DNA of 62,613 nucleotides. It comes from CAZJVD01 sp964549505. GTDB taxonomy: Bacteria; Bdellovibrionota; UBA1018; CAZJVD01. Position 1 is the first letter of the stretch. Each line of letters starts with the position of its first letter. A model generated the notes under the pieces. That model ran no database searches. It was not told the origin of the DNA and saw only the letters and a list, made by a program, of their open reading frames with translations. Made by a program: the position numbers and the translations under genes. This document shows positions 8,710 to 17,624 of this stretch, piece by piece. The stretch covers positions 1 through 62,613 of the forward strand of contig CAZJVD010000016.1 of the NCBI GenBank assembly GCA_964549505.1, in the 5' to 3' direction.

Positions 8710-10056
8710 ATGGCTCGTTCTTCCGCCGGGTATCCGCACGCGAGTGGTTTGATCTTTAGAAACCTGGCGCGCGACTACCCCGTCATCACACATGGAAAAG
8801 GTGTTTTTCTTTACGATCAGGAAGGGACCGCCTACTTCGATGCGCTCGGCGGAGCCTTCGTTGCGAGCATCGGGCATGGCAATGAACGCGTGGCGCGTGT
8901 CATTGGTGATCAGTTGGCCAAAGTCGCGTACACGAACGGCTTGCAGTTCGTGACGGAGCCGGCGTTACGGTTGGCATCGCAGCTCTCTCGCTATGGCGAA
9001 GCGATTGGGGTCACGTGTTCAACTTTTTTGAGTTCGGGAAGTGAGGCTGTCGAAGCAGCGATCAAGTTCGCACGTCAGATCGCGGTCGGAAGAAAACAGA
9101 CCAAACGCTCCAAGATTATCGCGCGCCTTCCGAGTTATCACGGCAACACGTTGTACGCGCTTAGCGCTTCTGGACGGCCGTACTATAAGACGGTGTTCCA
9201 GCCGATGCTTGCTGAGGTGCTCACGATTACGGCTCCGTACCGCTATCGTCCCGAGACACTCAAGGGGTATCGTTCGTACGAAGACGAACTCGAAGACGTG
9301 ATTCGCTCGAGCGACCCGGAATCGATTTTGGCGTTGATCATTGAGCCTATTGTAGGTTCGGCACTGGGGGCGGAGACGCCACCGCAAGATTATCTCAAGA
9401 ATATTTCTAAAATCTGTCGCGAGTACGGAATTCTTGTGATCGCCGACGAAGTGCTGTGTGGAGCCGGTCGCACAGGACGGTTCTTTGCGAGCGAGCACTT
9501 TGGATTTCGCCCGGACATTGTGACGCTAGGAAAGGGGATCTCGGGTGGGTATGCGGCCTTGTCGGCGGTGATGGCGCGCGAAGAGCTCGTCGCAGAGATG
9601 TGCGAGCAGACCGGAAGTTTTCAGCATGCTCAGACTTTCATGCAGGCTCCGTCGATGACCATTGCCGGTGTCGCTTGTCTTGAAGAGTACGAGAAGCACG
9701 GTCTCGTCGCAGCGGCCGAGATCCGCGGTAAGGAGTTGCTTCAGTCGCTTCAGACGCGACTCGCGTCGCATCCCCATGTTGGCGATGTGAGGGGAGTAGG
9801 ATTGTTGTTGGCGATTGAGTTGGTTGCAGATCGCAATACCAGAGCCCCGTTCGCGCGATCGATGAAAACGGCCGAGCGTCTTGCCGATGAAGCCTTCCGA
9901 AACGAGAAAATGACGGTGTGGGCGAGTCACCATCAGATTGATTCAAAAGAAGGCGATTTGCTCGTGTTTGCGCCTCCTCTCACGATCACGGCGGCCGAAG
10001 TCGAAGATTGTGCCGCACGGTTTGAGCGGCTGCTCGCTCAGGGGTTTTCGAGTTAG
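8710..10056 (+). CDS. Class III PLP-dependent aminotransferase
   Basis: A 448-residue fold-type I class III (omega) aminotransferase. It has SSGSEAVEAAIKFARQ for phosphate binding, the SYHGNT segment, IIEPIVG, the cofactor aspartate in IADEVLCGAGRTG and the PLP lysine in TLGKGISGGY. The overall pattern is closest to the broad aspartate-aminotransferase-family/adenosylmethionine-type enzymes annotated in catabolic clusters; the amino donor and acceptor cannot be read from the sequence. It is divergent from the thiolase and convergent with the C45 gene (17-nt gap), so it is a single-gene transcript beside the fusion protein that carries a second class III domain. Confidence 0.92.
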   Translation: MARSSAGYPHASGLIFRNLARDYPVITHGKGVFLYDQEGTAYFDALGGAFVASIGHGNERVARVIGDQLAKVAYTNGLQFVTEPALRLASQLSRYGEAIGVTCSTFLSSGSEAVEAAIKFARQIAVGRKQTKRSKIIARLPSYHGNTLYALSASGRPYYKTVFQPMLAEVLTITAPYRYRPETLKGYRSYEDELEDVIRSSDPESILALIIEPIVGSALGAETPPQDYLKNISKICREYGILVIADEVLCGAGRTGRFFASEHFGFRPDIVTLGKGISGGYAALSAVMAREELVAEMCEQTGSFQHAQTFMQAPSMTIAGVACLEEYEKHGLVAAAEIRGKELLQSLQTRLASHPHVGDVRGVGLLLAIELVADRNTRAPFARSMKTAERLADEAFRNEKMTVWASHHQIDSKEGDLLVFAPPLTITAAEVEDCAARFERLLAQGFSS

Positions 10057-10073
10057 GATACGCTTAAACGGGT

Positions 10074-11141
10074 CTAAAGCTGAAAAGCGACGTGCCGTTG
10101 GTCGTCGTACGGACCTTGAAACATGACGCCCGCCTTCGTCGTCGTATCGAAGATCAATCCACCACACGTATGGCCCGAATGTGGGTCGTTCGCCGTCCCG
10201 ATCACACAGGTGTTGGCGACGCAGTTACGACTGCAAAGATCGCGTCCTGCGCGCTCGATCGTCATCGTGTCGACCATGCTACTCTCAAGGTTACTTTCAA
10301 AATAGTTTTCCATACCGTGAAAACGTGCGTGCGTGGTGGGGCTGATGCGAGCTGTATTTTCGATCGCGACAAGCTCACCGAGATAGTGGTTGGTGTGGTA
10401 GAGCGAACCACGCTCCTCGAGACGGCCTGACTCTTTCATCCGAGCGCCCGATGCTTCGATGTTTCTGAAGCCCTTTGGATCCGTAAGTAAGTAGTTGTGT
10501 CCCGCCGACGGCGGGTGTGCGTGCATGAAATCAATCGCCTCATCGACGGAACCTTTTTGTAAAAGTCCGCGTACGACTGCGGGCCACATCAAACCGATCA
10601 CAGGCTCTTTCGAGTGAAGGTTATTGATAAAAACACCAAGGCCCTTGGAGTTGACTCCGGCAAGCGCGAGACACCCGGCGATCGTGAAAACTTCGATGGG
10701 TTCGGGTTCCCCTGCCCCAGTCACACGTAAGCGAAAGACAAAGGGTTCAGCGCTCTGATGCATGTCCCACGTCTGACCGACGATCTGTGTTTTTGAAGCC
10801 CAGATTCCAAAGGTGCTGCAACCCTCCTCGCGAGCGGAGGCTTTCTTGGGGGGATCAAAGTCGCGAAGGTCGGTGTAATTGTTGAGCAGCACGAGGTCGA
10901 TGGGATCGATACCGGCTGCATCCGAAATCCCCATGAACTCTTCATGGAGATCCGGCACGCGTTTCAGCGGACCCAGGTGCTCGCGGGCTTTTTCGCGCAT
11001 CTCTTCGCGCGACAGCGTCTCGAGTTTCTGCAAAAGAAGCTGTTCACGAATCTCAAAGAGCTCGTGAATGGCTTGTTTGAAATGTTCTCCATGCATCTGC
11101 CCACGTTTCCGTGGCGAACCTTTGACCGTCAGGGTTTCCAT
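10074..11141 (-). CDS. C45/AAT-like Ntn-hydrolase (acyl-CoA:6-APA acyltransferase-like)
   Basis: A 355-residue protein resembling the acyl-CoA:6-aminopenicillanic-acid acyltransferase family (MEROPS C45, Ntn-hydrolase fold). Members self-cleave before a cysteine and then hydrolyse or transfer acyl groups on amines. The candidate nucleophile is C108 in EGCSTFGIW, followed by GQTWDMH and the IAGCLALAGVNSKGLGVFINN core strand pair. The start chosen (ATG at 11141, METLTVKG) overlaps the stop of the upstream gene by 13 nt; an in-frame start 17 codons earlier would lie inside that gene. Strong coupling to the tripartite aminotransferase/GNAT protein suggests a shared small-molecule substrate. Acyl donor and acceptor are unknown. 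Confidence 0.85.
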   Translation of the reverse strand: METLTVKGSPRKRGQMHGEHFKQAIHELFEIREQLLLQKLETLSREEMREKAREHLGPLKRVPDLHEEFMGISDAAGIDPIDLVLLNNYTDLRDFDPPKKASAREEGCSTFGIWASKTQIVGQTWDMHQSAEPFVFRLRVTGAGEPEPIEVFTIAGCLALAGVNSKGLGVFINNLHSKEPVIGLMWPAVVRGLLQKGSVDEAIDFMHAHPPSAGHNYLLTDPKGFRNIEASGARMKESGRLEERGSLYHTNHYLGELVAIENTARISPTTHARFHGMENYFESNLESSMVDTMTIERAGRDLCSRNCVANTCVIGTANDPHSGHTCGGLIFDTTTKAGVMFQGPYDDQRHVAFQL

Positions 11142-14100
11142 TCGAGAATCCTGTTGCGTAGAAGATTGAGGCTGTGCTCGTCTCCATCCCAAGTCGAAAT
11201 CAGTTGCAAGGGCGTCTCGAGAAAGAACGCTTCGGAGGTCGCGACCACGCCGAGCTGACCGCCCGGATAAAAGTAAAACAAATCGGGTTTTAGTTCGTCA
11301 CCCGTTGCAAAGAGCCGATCCTTCTCAAATCCACCAAAGCTCGACGCCGTCTCGTGAAACACCACGGGGATCGATCGTTTCCGGCAGAGCGTGATCACGC
11401 TTTCAAGCCACTCTGAGCTACGACGTTCGCGTGAAAGTTCCTTCGTCGGTTCGATGAAAAGACCCAAGACCTTTTCTTGGTTGAACTGATCCAGCTGTTT
11501 TTCGATCGCCGCTATCTGCGCAGACGGTTCAAGGAGTGGCCAGTCGTAGTAACTCGGTCCACCCATGCCTCCGAGACTGCGCGCGCATGCGGTGGTCGAT
11601 CCAAAGTAGTCACCCTTAAAACTCAGTGCAAACGTTCCTTGGGGTCGCTTGCTGCGAAGGAGCTTAATGACCTTGTCGAGTGCCTCAGCGCGGCCGCTCG
11701 CCAAGAAAAGATGCCGATACGCCTCCGGTAAAACGTCCCGCAAGATCATGACATTGTGAATGTAGGACGGACTCACAAAGTTCGAGAGGGTGCTCTTGTT
11801 TTTCAGAGCCGGTAACATCGGGTCGTTAACGCGAAACTCGGGATGAATGCCATCATGGGGTGGCGAAAGTTCAATACTCTGATAGAGCGCCGTGCTTGAT
11901 CCGTCGTAGTCGTGATCATTGCGTGCAATGATCACGGATCCCATCGAACGGTTGATGTGAACCATGCTTCTCGCCTCAGGGAAACGATTGCGGCTCCGAA
12001 CATGCCGTGTTCCCTGGCGGAGACATTCCATGTATTGCTCGCACTTCAACCGTAGTCCAAGACCCATTCCCTGAAATTCCGGCATCACGCTGATATCAGC
12101 GGAGTAGAGCGCTCGCGGATTGTGGATCTCTGTGTCGGTATCCACCAATGCACGATTTTTGAAATGCCACAGTGGCGATGTCACACAAATGCCTGCAATC
12201 GTATTCTTAGGCGTGACTGCCGCTAAGAAAATACTCTGCGGGTCCTTGGTGACCTCGATATACATTTCAGGATCATCACGCCGTTCGGGTTCGTAGGCAG
12301 CTTCCTGAAGTGTCTGGATCTCTTTTTTGTATTTTGCGAGCGTTTCCGCATCGAAGCGAACGACAGAGAAACTGAACGCGCGTGAGGATTGCCAGAGAAG
12401 ATCCATGAGTGTGAATTCGCGAGTCTCTGTATAGTGTTTCCAGAAATCCTGAGGTTTAAACCGATTCAATGTGGCGAGATCGGTTTCGAGACTCACGCTC
12501 GAGCGAAGCATCTGTGGGCACTGACGAAACAAGATCGCAAAGATCCGTCGCCACGAGGCCGAATCAATCGCCAGATATTGCTTCTCGGTTCGTGGAATCC
12601 AATCTTCTTTCCAGGGCAGTTGAAAATCCGTCGTGGGTTTTTCTTTCACCATCGAGCGAACGTTTTCGGGAAGGGTATCGGACCATTCCGTCAAAGTGGG
12701 GATTTTTCCAATGAGGCTTTTCTCGGCAAGGCTGACGAAGCATTTGTAAAGCGTGATGAACACATGGGCGAGCTCGCGATGATCCGTGTTGTAGAGAAGG
12801 CGAAACCGCGCCGTTCGATCGCCAGCCGGATAAAACAAAATTCCAGACTTGAATCGTTCGGCCACAAGGGCGTCGAGAATTTTCTTATCCGGAAGGTCAA
12901 ATGCGAACGCGAGCCCTTGTCCTCGAGGACTCTGCACGAGCTCAGAACCGAGCGCGTCTTGTAGGCTTTGGAGATAACCGCGCACCTGTTCGGCCAGCAG
13001 CTTGGGGTTGAACTCCATTGCGGCAACCGCATGCAGATACCCTCGGTAGAGCGACGCTGCGGACGTTTCAATCTTATGGTCCTGCTGAAAACGCGAAAGG
13101 CAAACACCGATCTGCGACTTCTTGGCCGTGCACACAGCGTCGGGCGGTTCGGTCATGTCAAAACTGCGATGCCAGAAGAACGAGTTTCCTAAGTGGAAAC
13201 CCGTTTGCACTTCGTCAATCACGAGCGCTGTATCGAACGTGCGCGTGAGCACGCGAAGGGCACGGTAAAAACGCTTGGTTGCGTAACGGTCGCCGCCTTC
13301 GCACTGCATGGGCTCGATGATGACGGCAAGGCGTGGATCAGAAACCAGAGCGGCTCGGAGGCGCTCGAGGCTCTGAATCTCTGCTTCGAGCAGAGGGTCG
13401 GCCGCTGGTACGGTCGCGCTCGATGAAACGGCGCCACCCGAAGCTTTTCGGATAGCATCGCACTGGGAGCGAAAATCCTTATCTTTCTTAGTTTTCCAGA
13501 GTTCGAGCCAACCCTTCGGTTCGGGGCACTGAGCTTCCGGATCCTTGGTTTCGGGATAGGGCATGAACTCGACTTCACCGGGATAGATTTCAAAAGGCAC
13601 GCGCTTGCTCGGACTGTGCGTGCAGTGAAGTGCTAACAACGTTCGGCCGTGAAACGAACCCTCGAAAGCAATCACACGTCGGCGTTCGGGGTAGCGCGAC
13701 TGACAAGCTCGAAATGCGGTTTCGATCGCTTCGGCGCCCGAGTTGCTGAAGTACACATGCGGAAGTCCAGCGTGCCTTCGGAGCAGCTGCGAGAAGGCTT
13801 CTGAGATATCCCAGGTGCTGAGGTTGAAATCTTCTTTTCCAATCTCTGGCCTGAGCGCCATACAGTTTTTGATCGGATCGTTGTAACCGAGCGCGAGGCT
13901 CGCTATCTGTGAAGCACCGTCGATAATTGATTTGCGTTCTGGACCGACCGACACGAGATAGCCGCCACGCGACTTAGCAAGGTCCACGACAAGCGTCTTT
14001 TTCTCTTTAACCATCAGCTTGTCTTTGTAGAGCTCTTCGAGCAAACGGGCGCTTTCGCCGGAGTCTTTGTCTGTCAGAGAGTCACTGAACCCTGAAGGAC

Positions 14101-14443
14101 TCAACCGATGAGGTTCGCCCCAGATTTCGACGTGATCGAGATTCTCTTTGGCGATGATTTCTGAAAAGTCAGCAAGGCGTGTATAGGCGACTTTCGCTTC
14201 GGCGAGTGTCAGTGTGCCTGGGAACTTGATCGTCTCGTCTTTGACCTCGAGAGCTGGAATACTCGTCTTCAGCTCTTCAAACCAATCTTCAAAAAGCTCG
14301 AACTTAAAGCGCCCTGTTTTCCAGCGAAGTCCATCGTCTTTCGAAAATTCGATTTGGACTTTTCCGTCTGATTTTTCTAGGATTGTTGCGGGAATACCGC
14401 CGAGTGCCTCCCGAACCACGGGCAGGGTTTTGACGCGGATCAT
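11129..14443 (-). CDS. Tripartite class III aminotransferase / GNAT acetyltransferase / degenerate aminotransferase fusion
   Basis: A 1104-residue protein made of three recognisable parts. Residues about 130-600 form a class III aminotransferase closest in motif to lysine 6-aminotransferases: SNSGAEAIETAFRA, EGSFHGRT, IIEPMQCEGGDRY, D410 in IDEVQTGF and the PLP lysine K441 (or K442) in AKKSQIG. Residues about 670-860 are a GNAT domain with the acetyl-CoA loop at PEFQGMGLGLR (about 786-796). Residues about 885-1104 resemble a second aminotransferase core (LFLASGRAEALDK, FKGDYFGSTT, LFIEPTKEL). In that core the cofactor aspartate is His (H1030, FHETAS) and the lysine position is Pro (P1060, YPGGQ). 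The first 120 residues are unassigned. It is translationally coupled to the downstream C45 gene. Confidence 0.88.
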   Translation of the reverse strand: MIRVKTLPVVREALGGIPATILEKSDGKVQIEFSKDDGLRWKTGRFKFELFEDWFEELKTSIPALEVKDETIKFPGTLTLAEAKVAYTRLADFSEIIAKENLDHVEIWGEPHRLSPSGFSDSLTDKDSGESARLLEELYKDKLMVKEKKTLVVDLAKSRGGYLVSVGPERKSIIDGASQIASLALGYNDPIKNCMALRPEIGKEDFNLSTWDISEAFSQLLRRHAGLPHVYFSNSGAEAIETAFRACQSRYPERRRVIAFEGSFHGRTLLALHCTHSPSKRVPFEIYPGEVEFMPYPETKDPEAQCPEPKGWLELWKTKKDKDFRSQCDAIRKASGGAVSSSATVPAADPLLEAEIQSLERLRAALVSDPRLAVIIEPMQCEGGDRYATKRFYRALRVLTRTFDTALVIDEVQTGFHLGNSFFWHRSFDMTEPPDAVCTAKKSQIGVCLSRFQQDHKIETSAASLYRGYLHAVAAMEFNPKLLAEQVRGYLQSLQDALGSELVQSPRGQGLAFAFDLPDKKILDALVAERFKSGILFYPAGDRTARFRLLYNTDHRELAHVFITLYKCFVSLAEKSLIGKIPTLTEWSDTLPENVRSMVKEKPTTDFQLPWKEDWIPRTEKQYLAIDSASWRRIFAILFRQCPQMLRSSVSLETDLATLNRFKPQDFWKHYTETREFTLMDLLWQSSRAFSFSVVRFDAETLAKYKKEIQTLQEAAYEPERRDDPEMYIEVTKDPQSIFLAAVTPKNTIAGICVTSPLWHFKNRALVDTDTEIHNPRALYSADISVMPEFQGMGLGLRLKCEQYMECLRQGTRHVRSRNRFPEARSMVHINRSMGSVIIARNDHDYDGSSTALYQSIELSPPHDGIHPEFRVNDPMLPALKNKSTLSNFVSPSYIHNVMILRDVLPEAYRHLFLASGRAEALDKVIKLLRSKRPQGTFALSFKGDYFGSTTACARSLGGMGGPSYYDWPLLEPSAQIAAIEKQLDQFNQEKVLGLFIEPTKELSRERRSSEWLESVITLCRKRSIPVVFHETASSFGGFEKDRLFATGDELKPDLFYFYPGGQLGVVATSEAFFLETPLQLISTWDGDEHSLNLLRNRILEWKP

Positions 14444-15379
14444 TTGAAGAGGTTAACCATTTTCAGTTCAGAACGCACCCAAAATTCGAAACTCTGCTCG
14501 ATGCGTGAAGCGGTTCGGGATGCCGTTCGTTCGGGTGACAAGGTGTTGGTGGAGGGATTTACCCATCTCATCTCGTTTGCGGCCGGACATGAGATCATTC
14601 GGCAAGAAATCCGCGATTTAACCGCTGTGCGCCTGACGCCCGATCTTGTGACCGACCAGCTGGTCGAAGCGGGCTGTATCAAAAAACTCGTTTTCAGTTG
14701 GACGGGGAACCCGGGTGTAGGCAGTTTGCACTCGGTACGCCGCGCGGTCGAAAAGAAAAAGTCTCTGCTCCTTGAAGAGTATAGTCATTTCGGAATGGTG
14801 AGTCGCCTCCAGGCGGGAGCGCAAGGGTTACCCTTCGGAATGCTTCGTAACTACGCGGGGACCGACTATCCCGAGATCAATCCTGAGATTCGATCGGTGC
14901 TCTGTCCGTATACGGGAGAGATGCTGACCACCGTTCCGGCGCTTCGGCCGGATGTTGCGATCATTCATGTTCAACGTGCCGACGTTCAGGGCAACGCCCA
15001 GGTTTGGGGGCTCCTTGGCACACAGAAGGAAGCTGCCTTTGCGGCCGAACGGGTTGTGATTGTGTGCGAGGAGATCGTTTCGACGGAGAAAATCCGCTCG
15101 GATCCGAATCGAACGTTGATCCCGGGTATACGTGTCTCTCACGTAGTGCACGAACCGTGGGGGTGCCACCCCAGTTACGCGCAAGGTTTTTACGATCGTG
15201 ACAACGATTTTTACGTCCAGTGGGATGAGATTTCACGTACCGAAGAAGGATCGAGAAAGTATCTCGACGAGTTTGTTTACGGTGTCGCCGATCGCGCCGC
15301 TTATCTGAAAAAGTTACCCGAGCTTTCGAGACTGAAAGCGAAACCTCGCGTGAGCTCAGGGGTCGACTATGGCTACTAG
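14444..15379 (+). CDS. CoA-transferase subunit A (glutaconate/3-oxoacid CoA-transferase type)
   Basis: The alpha subunit of a two-subunit type I CoA-transferase, moving CoA between acyl groups. The N terminus (MREAVRDAVRSGDKVLVEGFTHL) and the GLPFGMLRNYAGTD and EPWGCHPSYAQGFYDRDNDFY segments resemble the GctA-like subfamily. The start is uncertain: the open frame begins at a TTG (14444) that directly abuts the ATG of the divergent fusion gene, and ATG 14501 is an alternative that would lose about 19 residues. Neither has a good Shine-Dalgarno. The stop overlaps the beta-subunit start by 11 nt, as expected for a stoichiometric pair. Confidence 0.88.
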   Translation: MKRLTIFSSERTQNSKLCSMREAVRDAVRSGDKVLVEGFTHLISFAAGHEIIRQEIRDLTAVRLTPDLVTDQLVEAGCIKKLVFSWTGNPGVGSLHSVRRAVEKKKSLLLEEYSHFGMVSRLQAGAQGLPFGMLRNYAGTDYPEINPEIRSVLCPYTGEMLTTVPALRPDVAIIHVQRADVQGNAQVWGLLGTQKEAAFAAERVVIVCEEIVSTEKIRSDPNRTLIPGIRVSHVVHEPWGCHPSYAQGFYDRDNDFYVQWDEISRTEEGSRKYLDEFVYGVADRAAYLKKLPELSRLKAKPRVSSGVDYGY

Positions 15380-16133
15380 CCCAGCGACACCGAATGAACG
15401 GATGGCTGTGCGCGCGGCGCGAGAACTGCGGAACCACGAGGTGGTTTTTGTGGGGATTGGTCTACCAAACCTCGCGTGCAATCTAGCGAGGCGAACACAC
15501 GCGCCCGATCTTTTCATGATTTACGAATCGGGTGCTGTGGGAACGGTCCCTAAGCGTCTTCCGATATCGATTGGAGATCCGGCGTTGGTCACCGATTCGC
15601 TGGCCATTGTTTCGCAAGCCGATATCTTCTATCAGTTTCTTCATCGTGGACTGGTCGAAGTCGGTTTTCTAGGTGGCGCGCAGATCGATCCTTTCGGAAA
15701 CATCAATTCGACCGTGATTGGATCGTACGCTGATCCTAAGATTCGGCTTCCCGGAAGTGGCGGTGCGTGTGAGATTGCGACGCACGCGAAGCGCCTTCTT
15801 GTTGTGATGAAGATGTCCCCTAAATCTTTCGTCGAAAAAGTCGATTTCATTACGAGTCCAGGTCACCAGATGAGGGGTCGACCGCGGAGCGAGATTCCAG
15901 GGTTGCCAGGGAAAGGGCCAGAAGTCGTTATCACGCAGTTTGGCGTGTTTCGTTTTGAAAGCGGGCGCATGGTGCTGACGGAGCTTTTTCGGGACGTTTC
16001 CGTCGACGATGTCAAGAAAGCGTCGGGCTTTGAGATTCAGACAGCGCGTCAGCTTGAAACTACTGCAGATCCAGACGAAGGCGACTTGCGTCTGATCCGA
16101 GAAGAACTCGATCCCTCAGGTTTGTTCCTCTAG
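15369..16133 (+). CDS. CoA-transferase subunit B
   Basis: The 254-residue beta subunit partner of the preceding gene. It has VGIGLPNLACNLARR, the active-site glutamate region IYESGAVG, the glycine-rich VEVGFLGGAQIDPFGNIN strand-loop and GSGGACEIA, all typical of GctB/3-oxoacid CoA-transferase B. Together with subunit A it forms a heteromeric transferase. Candidate substrates are 3-oxoacids or glutarate/glutaconate; the thiolase and LAT-like aminotransferase nearby make an amino-acid-derived acid plausible, which is inference. Confidence 0.9.
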   Translation: MATSPATPNERMAVRAARELRNHEVVFVGIGLPNLACNLARRTHAPDLFMIYESGAVGTVPKRLPISIGDPALVTDSLAIVSQADIFYQFLHRGLVEVGFLGGAQIDPFGNINSTVIGSYADPKIRLPGSGGACEIATHAKRLLVVMKMSPKSFVEKVDFITSPGHQMRGRPRSEIPGLPGKGPEVVITQFGVFRFESGRMVLTELFRDVSVDDVKKASGFEIQTARQLETTADPDEGDLRLIREELDPSGLFL

Positions 16134-16218
16134 GACGTGACGTCGTTGGTGCTGGCAGAAACTGCCGAGACCTCGCACTCATTGTTTGTTCCTCGGCTAC
16201 GTCTGAAAATAGAAGACG

Positions 16219-17397
16219 ATGCGGGTGTGCACGTCTCGAGCGCTTTTGCTCATGGTCTCAGTCTGTCTCTTCCTGACAACATTTGCACCCAGCCACGCTC
16301 GCACGGTTACCTATCAAGTTTCGTTACCGTTTGATCTCGAGCCAGCGCGGGCGCGAATGATCGGGTTTGTGAACGCGCTTCGTGACGAGGTGAAACGATC
16401 TTCGTATGTAGGGCAAGCCGCGAAAGGCGGCGGCCCTACGCCGGAGACCAAACAAGTGATGCTGCTGATGGCCCGCTTTTTACGGGAACATCTGGAGCGG
16501 GAGTTTCGTAAAAACTACCCGGCTGCCGACCTTGGCCTGAAAGCCATGCTCGTGAGGGTGAGTCCGACGGATGCCAATGTCATGTTTGAGTTCTACGGCA
16601 ATGGTTCCGATCTTAAACACTTCTTTGACCCACAGTCGCGCAAAACCTTGGGCCCGCCCGCCGATCAAACACGTCTTTGGCGCGAAGCCTTTTCCTCGGT
16701 GGGAGTAGACGCGAAGACGCGTGCGTTTTCCGTACGCGATTTCACGTCTCAGGATCCGATTGAAACAAGGCGCTGTCCTCGCGGCGTTGTCATCGAAGAT
16801 CTGGCTCGCTCGCCGCTAAGAACTCAGTCCGATGTCGATTCTATGATCCGCGACTTTGGAAGTCGCCTGCGCGATCGCGTGCAGCTCCGGTTGGACGAGA
16901 ATCAACTGATTCTCGACTCGCGTCTGGGAGGCGGACGCGACGAACCGCGCGTGGATCCTCGAGTAGAAGAAGCTGTGAATACCGCTTTCACCATGGAAGC
17001 GGCCGATTTGGTCTTTGAAGACAGTGAGGACCTTGCCGCACGTAAAACGCTTTTCTTTGCGGCGCCTGCAAAAGGCGTCGCCTCAAGAATCGGTCAGGAT
17101 CTCGACAAGAATCCGTCTGCGAAAAGCGGCATGCTGATCGCGGCGCTTGATCTTGAGAGTGGAGATCCGAAGTTTCTCACAGGCCTCGATTTTTCGAACC
17201 CGGATGACCGAGCCATTTTCAGCCCGAGCGGCACGCAGGACGACGCCGCGGCTCGCTTGCTCGCCCGGGCGACCGCGGACAGCAAACCCGCCGCCGCCCT
17301 CAATCCTCAAATTGTCGCTGAGAAGTCCGATGAAACCGGCCAGCCGTTTGTGTTGGCGCTGCGGTTCGGGCGCGGGTCTCGCGGGTCTAGCGACTAG
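16219..17397 (+). CDS. Exported protein of unknown function
   Basis: A 392-residue protein that I do not recognise. It opens with a signal peptide (hydrophobic LLLMVSVCLFLTTFA, cleavage likely after SHA). The mature part is alpha/beta with no obvious catalytic motif; a line of Asp/Arg-rich segments runs through the middle. The coding sequence ends (GSRGSSD) inside the first unit of a 15-bp tandem repeat, so the last residues are probably not conserved. It follows the CoA-transferase genes after 85 nt. Confidence 0.7.
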   Translation: MRVCTSRALLLMVSVCLFLTTFAPSHARTVTYQVSLPFDLEPARARMIGFVNALRDEVKRSSYVGQAAKGGGPTPETKQVMLLMARFLREHLEREFRKNYPAADLGLKAMLVRVSPTDANVMFEFYGNGSDLKHFFDPQSRKTLGPPADQTRLWREAFSSVGVDAKTRAFSVRDFTSQDPIETRRCPRGVVIEDLARSPLRTQSDVDSMIRDFGSRLRDRVQLRLDENQLILDSRLGGGRDEPRVDPRVEEAVNTAFTMEAADLVFEDSEDLAARKTLFFAAPAKGVASRIGQDLDKNPSAKSGMLIAALDLESGDPKFLTGLDFSNPDDRAIFSPSGTQDDAAARLLARATADSKPAAALNPQIVAEKSDETGQPFVLALRFGRGSRGSSD

Positions 17398-17434
17398 CAA
17401 ACTGGCGATTAGCAAACTGGAGACTAGAAAACTG
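17390..17434 (+). repeat. Three tandem 15-bp repeats
   Basis: Units 17390-17404, 17405-17419 and 17420-17434 read GCGACTAGCAAACTG, GCGATTAGCAAACTG and GAGACTAGAAAACTG. The first unit contains the stop codon of the 16219 gene and the third runs into the hairpin that follows. Confidence 0.8.
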
Positions 17435-17453
17435 GCCCACGCAAGTGGGCCAG
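17432..17453. terminator. GNRA-loop hairpin after the 16219 gene
   Basis: CTGGCCCAC - GCAA - GTGGGCCAG forms a perfect 9-bp stem with a stable GCAA tetraloop. There is no proper T-run on the plus side (GTCTAAATC follows). On the minus strand the stem is followed by TTTTCTAG. It may act as a 3'-end stabiliser or weak terminator. Confidence 0.45.
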
Positions 17454-17624
17454 GTCTAAATCTGTGCAAACCTTAGACAGCCATCGAGGCCGGCGACATC
17501 ACAGAGAACTCACCGGACGGGATGACGGTCGTAACTGGTAGAAACCATATGACTTTTTAGAGAGCCCCTCCGACCAACAGTGGTACGGCACTTGAAATAC
17601 CACCTCCTGAGAGAGAGTGGTTGT

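Noticed and set aside
11142..11192. Longer N terminus for the C45-like protein
   Set aside because: The extra 17 residues lie inside the end of the fusion gene and have no family character; the ATG at 11141 gives a usual start.
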